Of a DNA stretch of 64,000 nucleotides, positions 21,016 through 31,127 are shown piece after piece. Numbering within the stretch: position 1 is the stretch's first letter; the number at the start of each line of letters is the position of its first letter. The translations under genes were made by a program, and so were the position numbers. The notes under the pieces were generated by a model, which had not been told where the DNA came from, made no database searches, and saw only the letters and a list, made by a program, of their open reading frames with translations. Source of the DNA: Maylandia zebra. Taxonomy: Eukaryota; Chordata; Actinopteri; Cichliformes; Cichlidae. The stretch is from the NCBI RefSeq assembly GCF_041146795.1, contig NC_135177.1, positions 25,548,060 to 25,612,059 of the forward strand, in the 5' to 3' direction.

Positions 21016-21489
21016 TGTGTAAGCCGTGAGACCAGTTTTCCCGTGATTCACTCGCGTACGTCAGTTTGAAGAGGAAAAAGAACTCCACGGGACTCCGATG
21101 TGAAAAGATGTAACAAAAAATTTATTCCACGGTTTTGCATCTTACAGGAGTGGTCAGGTTTAACTTGTCCTCAACAAAATAACCTACTACGGTAGGAAAA
21201 CCGTGTGGCTCTGTTCTACCCTGCTGCCCCGTATAGCTTATGCCGTGTTAACTCCTTTTCTCTCTCTCTCTCCCCTCCCGCACCGCATGCACTAATTTGC
21301 ATACATCCGTGATGCCCGGATTTTACTATAAACACGAGTCTTTAAGGCACATGTATTCATGGTACTACATAACCTAGTTCCACCATAAACATGCATCTAT
21401 TTCCTAAAATTATTAATTACACACACAAGCTTAACAACAGCGAAATATAAATACTAAAACATATGAACTATCTTAACTTGGCTCCCACA
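21016..21489 (-). repeat. BEL/Pao 5' LTR
   Basis: 474 bp, about 99.8% identical to the LTR at 12831-13304 by eye. Its right edge is followed by 21 bp of the interrupted SINE head. Confidence 0.93.
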
Positions 21490-21510
21490 TCTTGAGCCAC
21501 GATCGCCCCC
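21490..21510 (-). repeat. SINE head fragment (other side of BEL)
   Basis: The complement starts GGGGGCGATCGTGGCTCAAG, which aligns with the tRNA-like head of the SINE at 43772 (GGGGGTGGCTGTAGCTCAGG). Together with 12551-12830 it rebuilds one SINE copy. Confidence 0.6.
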
Positions 21511-21544
21511 AATATTTTAAATGTATATTAAAAATATTACTCAC

Positions 21545-24500
21545 CTGTATTATGTGTCTGTGGATTTTTGTTGGTTCTAAATATAATAAATGAAGCATTA
21601 TCAAAGTCTTTCCACAAAGTTACACAAAACTGTAACACTAAACATTTATATTTGTTTAAAGCCAATCTTAATGATAAATGATAAAGACTTGTTTGTTCAA
21701 ACAAACAGTGCACTGAAATACTTGCACCTCTGTGGTTATTTCATGAAATGATATGATGTTAAATTAATTACACATAACATTGCTAAGTTAAGCACAAGCA
21801 TATGCTTTTGCTTATGTGTTTAGAAGTGGATTGAGTACACAGATTCAGAGACTAATAAGATCATTAAGAAATGATCCACCTACCTTCGCCTATAAAAGTA
21901 GTATCCTACACCACAAGCAACAGCAACGATGGCAAAACATGCGATTACAATCCCAGCGATACAACCTGCAGCACATTCTGATGATTGATCTGGGGAAGTT
22001 CAAATAGAGATAAAATAAAGATGACACAAAGTTGTCTCACCATCTCAAAACTCTCCAATAATTTCTCTCTTTGTTTGATTTCATAATTGAACAGGTTTCA
22101 GAGGACTTTTGGTCAGTGCATTGCTGTCTTTGTCTGGAGAGCACTTGTATTTGTCAAAATGATGAATGCACTGTGTAGTTTCAGCAAATATTTTGCTGAA
22201 GATTAATGTTTTGATAAAGGGTAGTTAAGTGTTAGGATACATTTCCAAAATTTAGTTCATGGAAAATATTAAAACTATAGGCACACTGCAAAATCCAAGA
22301 GTATCAGAGCACACAGTTACCTTTCACATCAAATCCATACAATGCTGATGATGATGCTCTCTCAGTTACATTAATCCATCTTTGAGAAATGTGCTTCACT
22401 CTCTTAGAAAAGAGCGAGTGATGCTTAAAAACCTCTATTTTTATGTAGTCACCCAAATTGGTAATGATCTGCCCCATTTTTGATTCTGCCAACAACACTC
22501 TCGACAGTTAACTCATTCACTGCCAGCCATTGGCAGTGAATGAGTTAAACCCATTGACTCATTCACTGCCATTGACGTCTATAGACGTCAATGGCAGTGA
22601 ATGAGTTAATTAGGAATTGCCTTTTTCAGCTCAGAAATATCTCCCAACTGTGAACTTTGTTGTCTAAACCTGAGTTAGAAATAGTTATTCATGCTTTTAT
22701 TTCATCTTGCTTAGATTATTGTAACAGTCTTTTTCTTTGTTTGAGCAAAAGGAATCTTGACCGTCTCCAGTTAGTCCAGAATGCTGCTGCAAGGCTTTTA
22801 ACTAAGACACGAAAAAGAGAGCATGTTACACAAGTTTTACGTTCATTACACTGGCTTCCAGTACATTTTAGAATTCATTTTAAAATCTTGGTACTGACTT
22901 TTAAAGCTTTGAATTGTGATGCCCCTGCCTACATTTCTGATCTTTTAGAACCCCACGGTAGTCCCATGAACACGTTTTAAGACCAGAGGAGATAGACCTT
23001 TTAGAGCGGTGGCCCGCAGGTTGTGGAATCCTCTCCCTCAATCATCGCATAACCTTGATTGTATTTATTCTTTCAAAAAGTAGCTCAAGATTCTTTTAAT
23101 TAGATTTGTGCTGAATGTTTGATTGGGCTGTTTTATATGTATATCTGTTCTTATATTATTGTGAAGCACTTTGTGGTTTATATCCTGTGACGAGTGCTAT
23201 ATAAATAAATTGAATTGAAATAAAGAATGAGGTAGATCTGGAAGATTGTGTGGATTTAGAAGAGCAGGTCAAATTTAACCCCTCTGTAAATTTACACCTT
23301 ACTGCAGTTTGTATGTTACAGTGATCCTGCGTAAGGGATTCTGACAACATCTATGATAGCAGAAATAAGCATTGAAATAAATAAGCATTTGAATAGGATG
23401 ACTCCAGGACTCACTGGAGAGATTATGTCACTTGGCTGGCTTTCCCCAAAGGACCGAACACTATTAAAACTAGATGAACATGAACAGTTGGATAGAAGTC
23501 AAATTTAAGGTGTCTTTAATATTGATATGGATATTTTTTGGAACTTCAATTTGAAAATGTTCTGGTCCATCTGAAGGACACCTAATAAAGTAATACACAC
23601 AATAAATGTGTTCATTGCATTAAATTAAAAAAAAACAATTGCAATGATTGATTAAATATATTGTCAGTAGTGCCAATATTGTACCTCAATATTATATAAC
23701 CATACGTGTGAACAGTTAGTGTGAACTGAACAGCATGTTACTTACAGTTAACAATCAGAACATATTTAACTCCATCACTGCTGACAGGGTTGCTGATATT
23801 ACAAAAATATTCTCCTTCATCTTTCCTCTTCACACTGTTAAAGGTCAACACTCTGTTATTGTCAGAAAGGGTCATGTTGTCAGTCAGGGTCAGTTTGGAG
23901 CCATCCTTCATCCAGTTTCTGGTAAAGACTGAGCCGGAAGCCTCACAGGTTAAGTTGACAGAGGTCCCCTCAGCTGGCAGGTTTGTTGAAGATTTAAGCA
24001 AGATTGAAGCACCTGATATTTTCTCTGTTTGCCAGGAGACAGATTTTTGAGAAAGAAAATGCACATACAATTCTTTACATACAGGTTAGAAACTAAGAGA
24101 TAAGAGAGTTTTATCTGCTTGCTGGTGATGCAGACAAGACAGAACATACCTGTATGATCCTCTCTCAAAAAATGTAACGGTAAGTAGTGCTAAATACTAT
24201 TATTTTTAATATTATGAACATTCTGATGATATGGTTCTTTAGCTTAACTATGTCGTAGCAATGATGACTCCCAAAGCTATTAAAATTAGCTAGTGTTCCT
24301 ATTAACTCATTATTAATCTTCAATGAGCAATTATCCCATGGTGATTAAATATATATTTAAAACAAGTGGATAACAATTTATTCATGCTTTACTTAATTGC
24401 AAATAAAAAAATACCCTCAAAAATGCCATTCTTTCAACCTGAAACCATAAATGAACCGAATAATGTTTACTACTTGTTAGCATGTCAGAAATGAACTGAA

Positions 24501-26713
24501 GACTTTTTTGCCGGCTTGTACAAATTGTGATAATGTTAGGCTAATCGCATAAAGCTCACAATATGTAATGAAATCATAACCAACGTTGTTATCATAACAG
24601 CCACATGTTAAACAAAGAAGAATTTATTTAACATGTGGCTGAGAATCCAGAGAGCAAAGAATGCATGAATCTTACATTTTTTAACAATAAATTTGGCTCA
24701 CCCAGCACAGTGATGGCTGAAGGCTGAGATGTTTGAGATCTCAGAGTTTTGCTGTTAAAGGCCTGACAGCTGTAGTTTCCACTCTGACTCATCTGAACAT
24801 CCATCAGTCTGAGCTCTGATCCAGTATCAGGCAGCTGATCTCCATTCAGAAACCACTTAAAGTGGGCAGGAGGTCTGGATCCAACTGAGCAGGTGAGGCT
24901 GATGTCTGACCCCACAGCAAAGTATCCTTGTGGAGGAGATGAGATCAAATCCATATTTTCTGGACCATCTAAATGTAGAGGGGACATAGAAAAGTTACGT
25001 TGGGTGGATGAAAAATGTAAAAGTATGTTACATTCAGTTTCTCTTGTGAAATCGTAAAATTATTCACAATTCACAATTATTCACAATTCACAGAAAAAAG
25101 ATCTCATCCATCTTTTATTCAGCTTATCGGACATATCTAATGTTCTGAAATCTAAAATGATATCTAAACACCCTGATGCTTGTGTGCAGATGTTTTCAGA
25201 TAAATTACTGAACATTTACTTTAGTAACTCACAGCTGATGGAGAGGTTTACTGGATCACTGATAACAGTACTGACAGGATTGGACACACGACACCTGAAT
25301 GGTCCCTGGTCAAAGCGGGTCACAGTGATTATAGTCAGACTGGAGCCTCCATCAGTGAGCTGAACTCTGTCACTTGCTGTAACCTCAGAGCTGCCGTTCA
25401 ACCAGAGGAAAGAGAGAGAGGGTCCAGAGGCAGAGCAGGACAGAGAGACAGAACCACTGAACTCAACCAAGTCTGTGCTGCTGGAATTTACCAACACACT
25501 GGAGACTTTCTCTGTGAAAAAACAAAAAAAAAAAAGTAGTTGTATTTTTTGGCATCAACAATAGAAAATAAGCATTAAAATTACAAAAAATCTGATTCCA
25601 GCGAAACTTAAAATAGAAACAATATATTTATAATTAAACCTTAAAAGAAGTACTGTACCAACCAAATGCTTCAAATACTTGAATTCACATAACTGACGAT
25701 ATCAACTCCCTTTAAGTGACTATTCTGAACAGAATCAATGAGATTAATTGAGTTCTCAGCTCGTTCTTTATCGTATGGGGGTCAATAAAATAAATAAACC
25801 ATTCAGTTTCTTTCAGCCACTTTTTAAAGTCTTTAATATCACAGTCTTAAGAATAAGACGAGTTATTACAAGAATGCATTACTGCAGTGAGTAGAGATGT
25901 AACAGATATGTACTAATCATTACAGGTATTTTTACATGTTCAATATATTGTAAACTTGCTTAAATATTGCAAAAACACTTAAGCTGTTGAATTTCTACAT
26001 CTGCTCACCATGTATCACCAGAGTAGTACGTCCATTCAGGATTGTTCCATCGTGTACAGCGTTAACAGTGTATTCTCCAGTGTCATCCAGAGTGAGACTC
26101 CTGAGCTCCAAAGACGCAGTAGATGGGAAGAAGGTGATCCTGCCTTCATATTCAGGTCCAATAATGTTTTCTGCGTTAATTACGAATACTATTATAGGTG
26201 TAGATACATTAAAACTCCAGTTCACAGATGAAAACGGTTTCTCTGTTGGAGACATTGTTGTAGTGAATATCATTGTTCCTCCTACAGCTGCATTCAGACG
26301 ATCATCAGGCAACACACCAACTCCTTCAGTGAAACCTGCGGGAGAAGAATAGAAAAGTGCTGTTGTTACTCAAACATATAAAACAGTTGTGCAATATGTA
26401 AAGATTAGAATGAAATATGGCAGGTCTGAAGAGTTTGAGTTATTTTCATTAAAGTCTAATGTCAGCTTTTCCAGATAATACTGCACATAATTCTGATCGA
26501 GTTTCAGGAACTCGCTCAATAATCGCGTGGTTATTAAAACAGTTAACCAGCTGTTGCTTATGGTGACTTTCTGCTATTCTAAGCCCTTGGCGAACAACCA
26601 AAGGAAAAAAATAACTTTTTGTAACGAGACCATAAGTTCTGCTGAACATCTTAATTTTGAGACTTACTTGCAAATGCCACAAAGACAACAAGAAGCTGTA
26701 GTAACAAAGCCAT
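21545..26713 (-). CDS. gene A: CEACAM-like Ig-superfamily receptor (3' end not found)
   Basis: Exons, 5' to 3': 26668-26713 (signal peptide starting [15 protein letters not shown]), 26009-26335 (V-type N-domain), 25233-25511, 24702-24968 and 23746-24024 (C2-type domains with Cys pairs), 21884-21989 (transmembrane, [21 protein letters not shown]), 21545-21576 (start of cytoplasmic tail). All junctions have AG/GT and phases agree (1,1,1,1,1,2,1). The N-domain lacks the usual disulfide cysteines and has DDTGEY in strand F, as CEACAM N-domains do. It mirrors gene B, but the fifth Ig exon is destroyed (22318-23565), so the protein would have four Ig domains. The remaining tail exons are not visible; a SINE/BEL/hAT stack lies just downstream of the last exon. 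It is probably a surface adhesion or recognition receptor; ligand unknown. The membrane segment has no charged residue to suggest an adaptor-coupled activating form. Confidence 0.8.
22508..22606. repeat. two adjacent perfect palindromes of a TTAA-type MITE
   Basis: 22508-22548: 18-bp arms (TTAACTCATTCACTGCCA) around a 5-nt loop. 22557-22606: a perfect 50-bp palindrome with the related arm ACTCATTCACTGCCATTGAC. TTAA at the edges suggests a piggyBac-type palindromic MITE, possibly two copies in tandem. Confidence 0.7.
22609..23222 (+). mobile_element. L2-like LINE 3' fragment
   Basis: A plus-strand frame at 22657-22980 reads the end of an ORF2 with [20 protein letters not shown] and [13 protein letters not shown], typical of fish L2-type LINEs. 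It is followed by the usual 3' tail ending AAATAAATTGAATTGAAAT. It is 5'-truncated and inserted inside the fifth Ig exon of gene A. Confidence 0.85.
26009..26335 (-). CDS. gene A exon 2: V-type N-domain
   Basis: 327 bp, 109 residues, entered after CCGCAG and left at a GTGAGC donor. Compared with 31505-31831 it differs at 14 bases, 13 of which change the protein; the neighbouring introns are nearly identical. It lacks Cys in strands B and F. Predicted N-glycosylation at NWSF and NVST. Confidence 0.88.
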
Positions 26714-27060
26714 TAATTAAATATCCTGGAGTGTGCAGTTAGTAATGTTCAACTATCAAACTGACCAAAAATCTACTGGCTCAGTATGGTGAATGAAACT
26801 CTACTTAACAAGATGCATTTTCAGTTTCATGCGCAAAGAGAGTCGTAGATTTTAAAAAATGTTTTTTTTTGTAATCTGATGTACCAGAAAACTTGCAGGA
26901 TGCCTCCCTCATGTGGTGCAACTGTGTTAGTGCAAGATGTAAAACTTGAAATGTTGATATAAAAACTTTGATGTCCAGTCACAGGATGTTTTTCCGATTA
27001 TGCCACACAGTTTAATTGATCAACAGAAAACAAACCATATGCAGTAACATATTCCTGCAC

Positions 27061-28156
27061 CAGTCACATAAAAAAACCAAAACCTTCAAACAGTTTAATT
27101 GATCAGTAAACAATAAAGCACGTCTGAAAAGTTAAAGTTATTTTCATTATAGGTTTCATTGAAAAATAGAAAAGAAAAAGAAGCACACACAGCAGGTTAA
27201 ATCAAGAAAAAAACACTGACACTGACAGATTCACATACAACATAATCTAGAAACAGGTAGCCAACAGGGGAGCCAGCTGAAGCAACCTGATCAAAGGCTT
27301 CCCATATTTCTCCTGTCTCCTCTGTCCTACATCTGAAATCAGTCTTGAGAAAGGTGTCCCAAGTCCTGCATCCAGAGGAGAAAGGAGACAAGAACTATAG
27401 GGTTTAATTGGAATAGATTTAAACTGAGATTCAGAAGGAAGCACTCAACTTTCTTTTAAATGTCTTTTGTTTCCACTCTTCTCTCTCTATATTCATGAAG
27501 AACAAATTAGAGGAGTTAAGAGAGTTAAAGTCGCATGATGAACAATTAACGATCAATGAACAACGACACAAAGGACGAGGAAAACTAAGCATTCCTAGAG
27601 AAGCCCTGAGAGAATTATAAGGATCATGGCACTGCTCTCCTACTCTCATTTAAAATACTTTTGTACAAACCTGCTTCTTCTCTGCTCCATGTTATCTGAG
27701 CATGAAAAAACAATTTCTGTTTATAATATTCAGGTTACACATGATTAAAATAAAACTTTAAAGTCAGTGTGAGCAGACAGTTTTTTTCTGCCACATCAAG
27801 CAGTGAGAGCTCACCTGAGATGGACCCAAAAATGAAGAAGTATATCACAAGTGTATTAGAAAATGTTCCCATTTCTAAAGCAGTCCTCCTCTCTTTGCCT
27901 TTTCCTTTGCTAATACCGGTACATGAATGTTCATTCAATAAGGAAGTCATGTTGTTATTCTGAAAGGTTAAACTTCACGAACTTGTTAATCATTAACAAA
28001 CCTTTCTACTAAATGTTTGTGTCCGATTCTGTTTAGTCACATTAAGCTTTCCTTCTGTACTGTAACAGCTAGTTACAGAATTCAACAGGATTTATTGTCA
28101 GACAGAAATTAATTGATCTATTTTGGCAATTAGGCTCCAATGACCCATCACAGCAG
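27061..28156. other. spacer between divergent genes A and B, left part
   Basis: Unique to the centre of the inverted duplication: the near-identical arms stop at about 27060 and resume at about 30775. No exon with support on either strand. The genes are transcribed outward from here, so regulatory DNA is possible, but I see no defined element. Confidence 0.5.
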
Positions 28157-28740
28157 CAGTGTTGGTCAAGTTACCTGAAAAAAGTAATCAGTAACTAATT
28201 ACTGATTACTTCCCCCAAAAGTAATCCCATTACTATACTGATTACTTATTTTCAAAAGTAATTAATTACTTAGTTACTTCGTTATTTCGTTACTTTTTAA
28301 AGACACGATTTAGAACCTGAATAGGTGATAAAGCGATAGATCTTTCAGCCCAATTCTACTTTTTCTGCATAATCCATCATCCCAAAAGTCTCTTTTTAAA
28401 TCTTCTATTATTAGTTTTAATCTTTTAACTTTATGCATCAAGCAAAGATTAAATAATATGCAACATTCTCTGACTGGAAGAAATTTGTTTAACATTTAAA
28501 CCCATTTTCTGCACATTCCAGCACATAAAATAAAATATTTTTTGTGTTTACACTCAGTCTTTCAAATAGATGCAAGTGAAACACAGCAGAAAATAAATAG
28601 AATCAAAGACTCAGCGGTCCTGTTGCTCTATTTTCACCTGTAAAGCAGGCGGATGTTTGCCTTGGTGCAGGTGTGCCCAGCGGTCAGTGGAAGAATCCGC
28701 GAGTGTCTGTTGATTTCTGTTGATGCTGTCAGTTTTTGTA
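28157..28740. repeat. hAT-like repeat, left terminus CAGTGTTGGTCAAGTTACC
   Basis: Starts with CAGTGTTGGTCAAG and continues with repeated AGTAATTA/TTACT motifs, like the element at 61418-61877. A matching right end and target duplication were not found, so it is probably truncated. The end is approximate. Confidence 0.5.
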
Positions 28741-29529
28741 AAAAAAAAAAGAAAAAAAAAGAATAAGAAGCAAGTTTTAGCAAAGCAACTTCTATATTTA
28801 TCAATGCATGACTCTCATTGTAAAAATGACTTTTTCAAGAGAGATCAGGCCAAGAGGGCAGGAGAAATTGAAATTGAAAAATGAGCAATTTGCATGTGGT
28901 TGGTTTGTAGTGCACGTTGTCTTCTGGGAAGATACTGTATGTAGGTCCCGTCCTCTCAATCTTTGTTTGAAATCTCCATTTTAAGTGTAAGTTGTGAAAT
29001 AAAGTTTCTGATCTTGCCTTCTGTGATGGTGTCTTGTTTTCGGTTCTCTGACATATCACAACTTGGATTATTACAGTATTGAGCCTCTTACCCTGGGATA
29101 GGTGGGATAGGAACAAGCTCTGTGACTCTGTTGGATAGTCGTTATGATCCTGGTCATAATTTTGTGTATTGTGGGGGTGGTTTTATTCATTTTCTTCACT
29201 GTTCTTTTGCTTATGTAAGTTCCAGGTGGAAGCTGACCATTGGTTTGGGAGACTGAATGAGGCTGGCTATTAATTGGGACCCATCCAGACCAGCTGTGCC
29301 TTGCCCATATGTACTTCCAGCTTCCAACAAGGCTTTGTGTGATTAGCTGTGTGTTGTTGTGTGACCGATTTTCTGCTCTTAAACAAAATAAATAAAAACA
29401 AGATTATTTTGTACATATTTTAAATGTTGCAAATGTTGATCATTCTGAAGAGAACAGACGTGGTAGCTGAATTCTTTTAAAATGTTTTCTCCTGTTTAGT
29501 CTAGGGAGGCAGTTAAAAGGCCTATATTG
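28741..29529. other. spacer, no gene seen
   Basis: No supported exon, RNA gene or repeat boundary. It holds short A-rich runs only. Confidence 0.4.
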
Positions 29530-30442
29530 TAGGGGTGGGTTTTGATAATTGATTTATCGATTAAAATCGATTCTCGCTCAGATAACGTGTTTTCGATTCA
29601 TTAAAATCCTGAATCGATTTTTTAATATAAATTTGTTTTGCCTGAAATGCCAGAATCTCAGGTTTTATGTTTCTGCGCTTTGTGATTATGCCCTTTTTGC
29701 GCTGATTATAAAGCTGTTAGTCTCTCTCCAAACAATACTGACTGAACCAGCAGCAAAAGAAGATCCAAACGCTTCACATAAACATCATCTTGGATTCCCA
29801 AAAAAAATAAAAAAAAATAAAAAAAATCTTGGATTCCCTCTGACTTTTGCTGTTTTGCTTCTACCACGATAAAATCACACTTCATGCACAGCTCTCTCTC
29901 TCTGTATACTTCAAGAACAGTTTCCCGTCTAACAATCTGTTTTCTGCATTATTCGCTTGCTTGTTACGCACAAGTCTACCGTTGTTTACAGCGCTGTCGG
30001 CCGCTGTTTTTCCCCTTTTACTTACTTCCGAAAAGAAAACCTAATTTCTGTCGTTCAACTGAACAAATTTAAACTTTTTAAAATTATGCAAAATGCAAAA
30101 TGCTTAGCTGTGTCTCTAATAAAACCGCTGTAACTTCAGAGGTAATGTTCATATGTTGATTAATGGTTTTCTTTCATTTTTGATGCAGAATATTTTTATA
30201 AAATCCCAGGCCAGGAAAATAACCTTCATGTTTTTCTGTGTTTTATCTTCAGCTACTTTGACACAAAGGCATCTGCTGTGATGCTCACACCTTTGATGAA
30301 GTCTTGCAAGTGTCAGCTTCCTTTTTATAGATACAAAAATATGTAAATGTACTGATCTGAATTATAATATTTCTGACTGTCTGAGGCAAAATTTCCCAGA
30401 TTTAAATCGAATCAATTGAATCAGTGACGATACCCAGCCGTA
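29530..30442. mobile_element. non-autonomous hAT-type transposon
   Basis: Left end TAGGGGTGGGT, right end the complement of TACGGCTGGGT. The flanks CTATATTG (29522-29529) and CTGTATTG (30443-30450) agree at seven of eight bases. Subterminal copies of ATCGATT and its inverse occur near the left end. No transposase frame was recognised. It lies in the spacer between genes A and B. Confidence 0.7.
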
Positions 30443-31127
30443 CTGTATTGTGTTTGTTGTTTTGGTTATGCCCGCCCTGAAACGCTCTACCTCAAAAGGA
30501 AAATAAATGATTCCGTTTTTTTGAGATAGACATTTATTCTTCTTGGACTCAGGCCATGCAAGACACTATTTTGCCTTGCTTCACCGTCTTACTCAGAATT
30601 TTAAAAACTCAAAAACAGGTATCAAGATTTTGGCTCAAAGTTTGCAATAAATGAATTGTTTCGACATTGGTTGCATTCTGTTTATAGTTTTAGGTCATTT
30701 GGAAGGTTATAAAAAATTTTCAGTATCTTTCTGAGTATTTTTACCTAAATAAATAACTAGGGCTTTGGCATGCAGTGCAGGAATACGTTACTGCATAGTG
30801 GTTTGTTTTCTGATGATCAATTAAACTGTGTGGCATAATCGGAAAAACATCCTGTGACTGGACATCAACGTTTTTATATCAACATTTCAAGTTTTACATC
30901 TTGCACTAACACAGTTGCACCACATGAGGGAGGCATCCTGCAAGTTTTCTGGTACATCAGATTACAAAAAAACAACAACATTTTTTTTAAATCTACGACT
31001 CTCTTTGCGCATGAAACTGAAAATGCATCTTGTTAAGTAGAGTTTCATTCACCATACTGAGCCAGTAGATTTTTGGTCAGTTTGATAGTTGAACATTACT
31101 AACTGCACACTCCAGGATATTTAATTA

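Larger units (their letters stand above)
12831..21489 (-). mobile_element. BEL/Pao LTR retrotransposon, recent but defective
   Basis: 8659 bp including a 1396-bp hAT. It is flanked by TGTTG and TCTTG and sits in the head of a SINE. Coding lesions: amber codon at 17899, integrase Asp-to-His at 14086, and the hAT insertion in pol. Same orientation as gene A, whose intron it occupies. Confidence 0.93.
22318..23565 (-). pseudogene. gene A fifth Ig exon, broken by repeat insertions
   Basis: The 5' part (about 23400-23565, minus strand) starts after a good acceptor with DGPE and [18 protein letters not shown], aligning with gene B exon 35577-35834, then runs into a stop. The 3' part (22318-22498) reads [10 protein letters not shown] and later [14 protein letters not shown] before a GTAACT donor, aligning with the second half of the same exon. 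Between them lie two TTAA-type palindromes and an L2-like LINE tail. The canonical Cys of strand F is gone. Confidence 0.75.

Noticed and set aside
22508-22606. Palindromes as a bacterial-type terminator or microRNA precursor
   Set aside because: The arm sequence and TTAA edges fit a palindromic transposon better; no transcription evidence.
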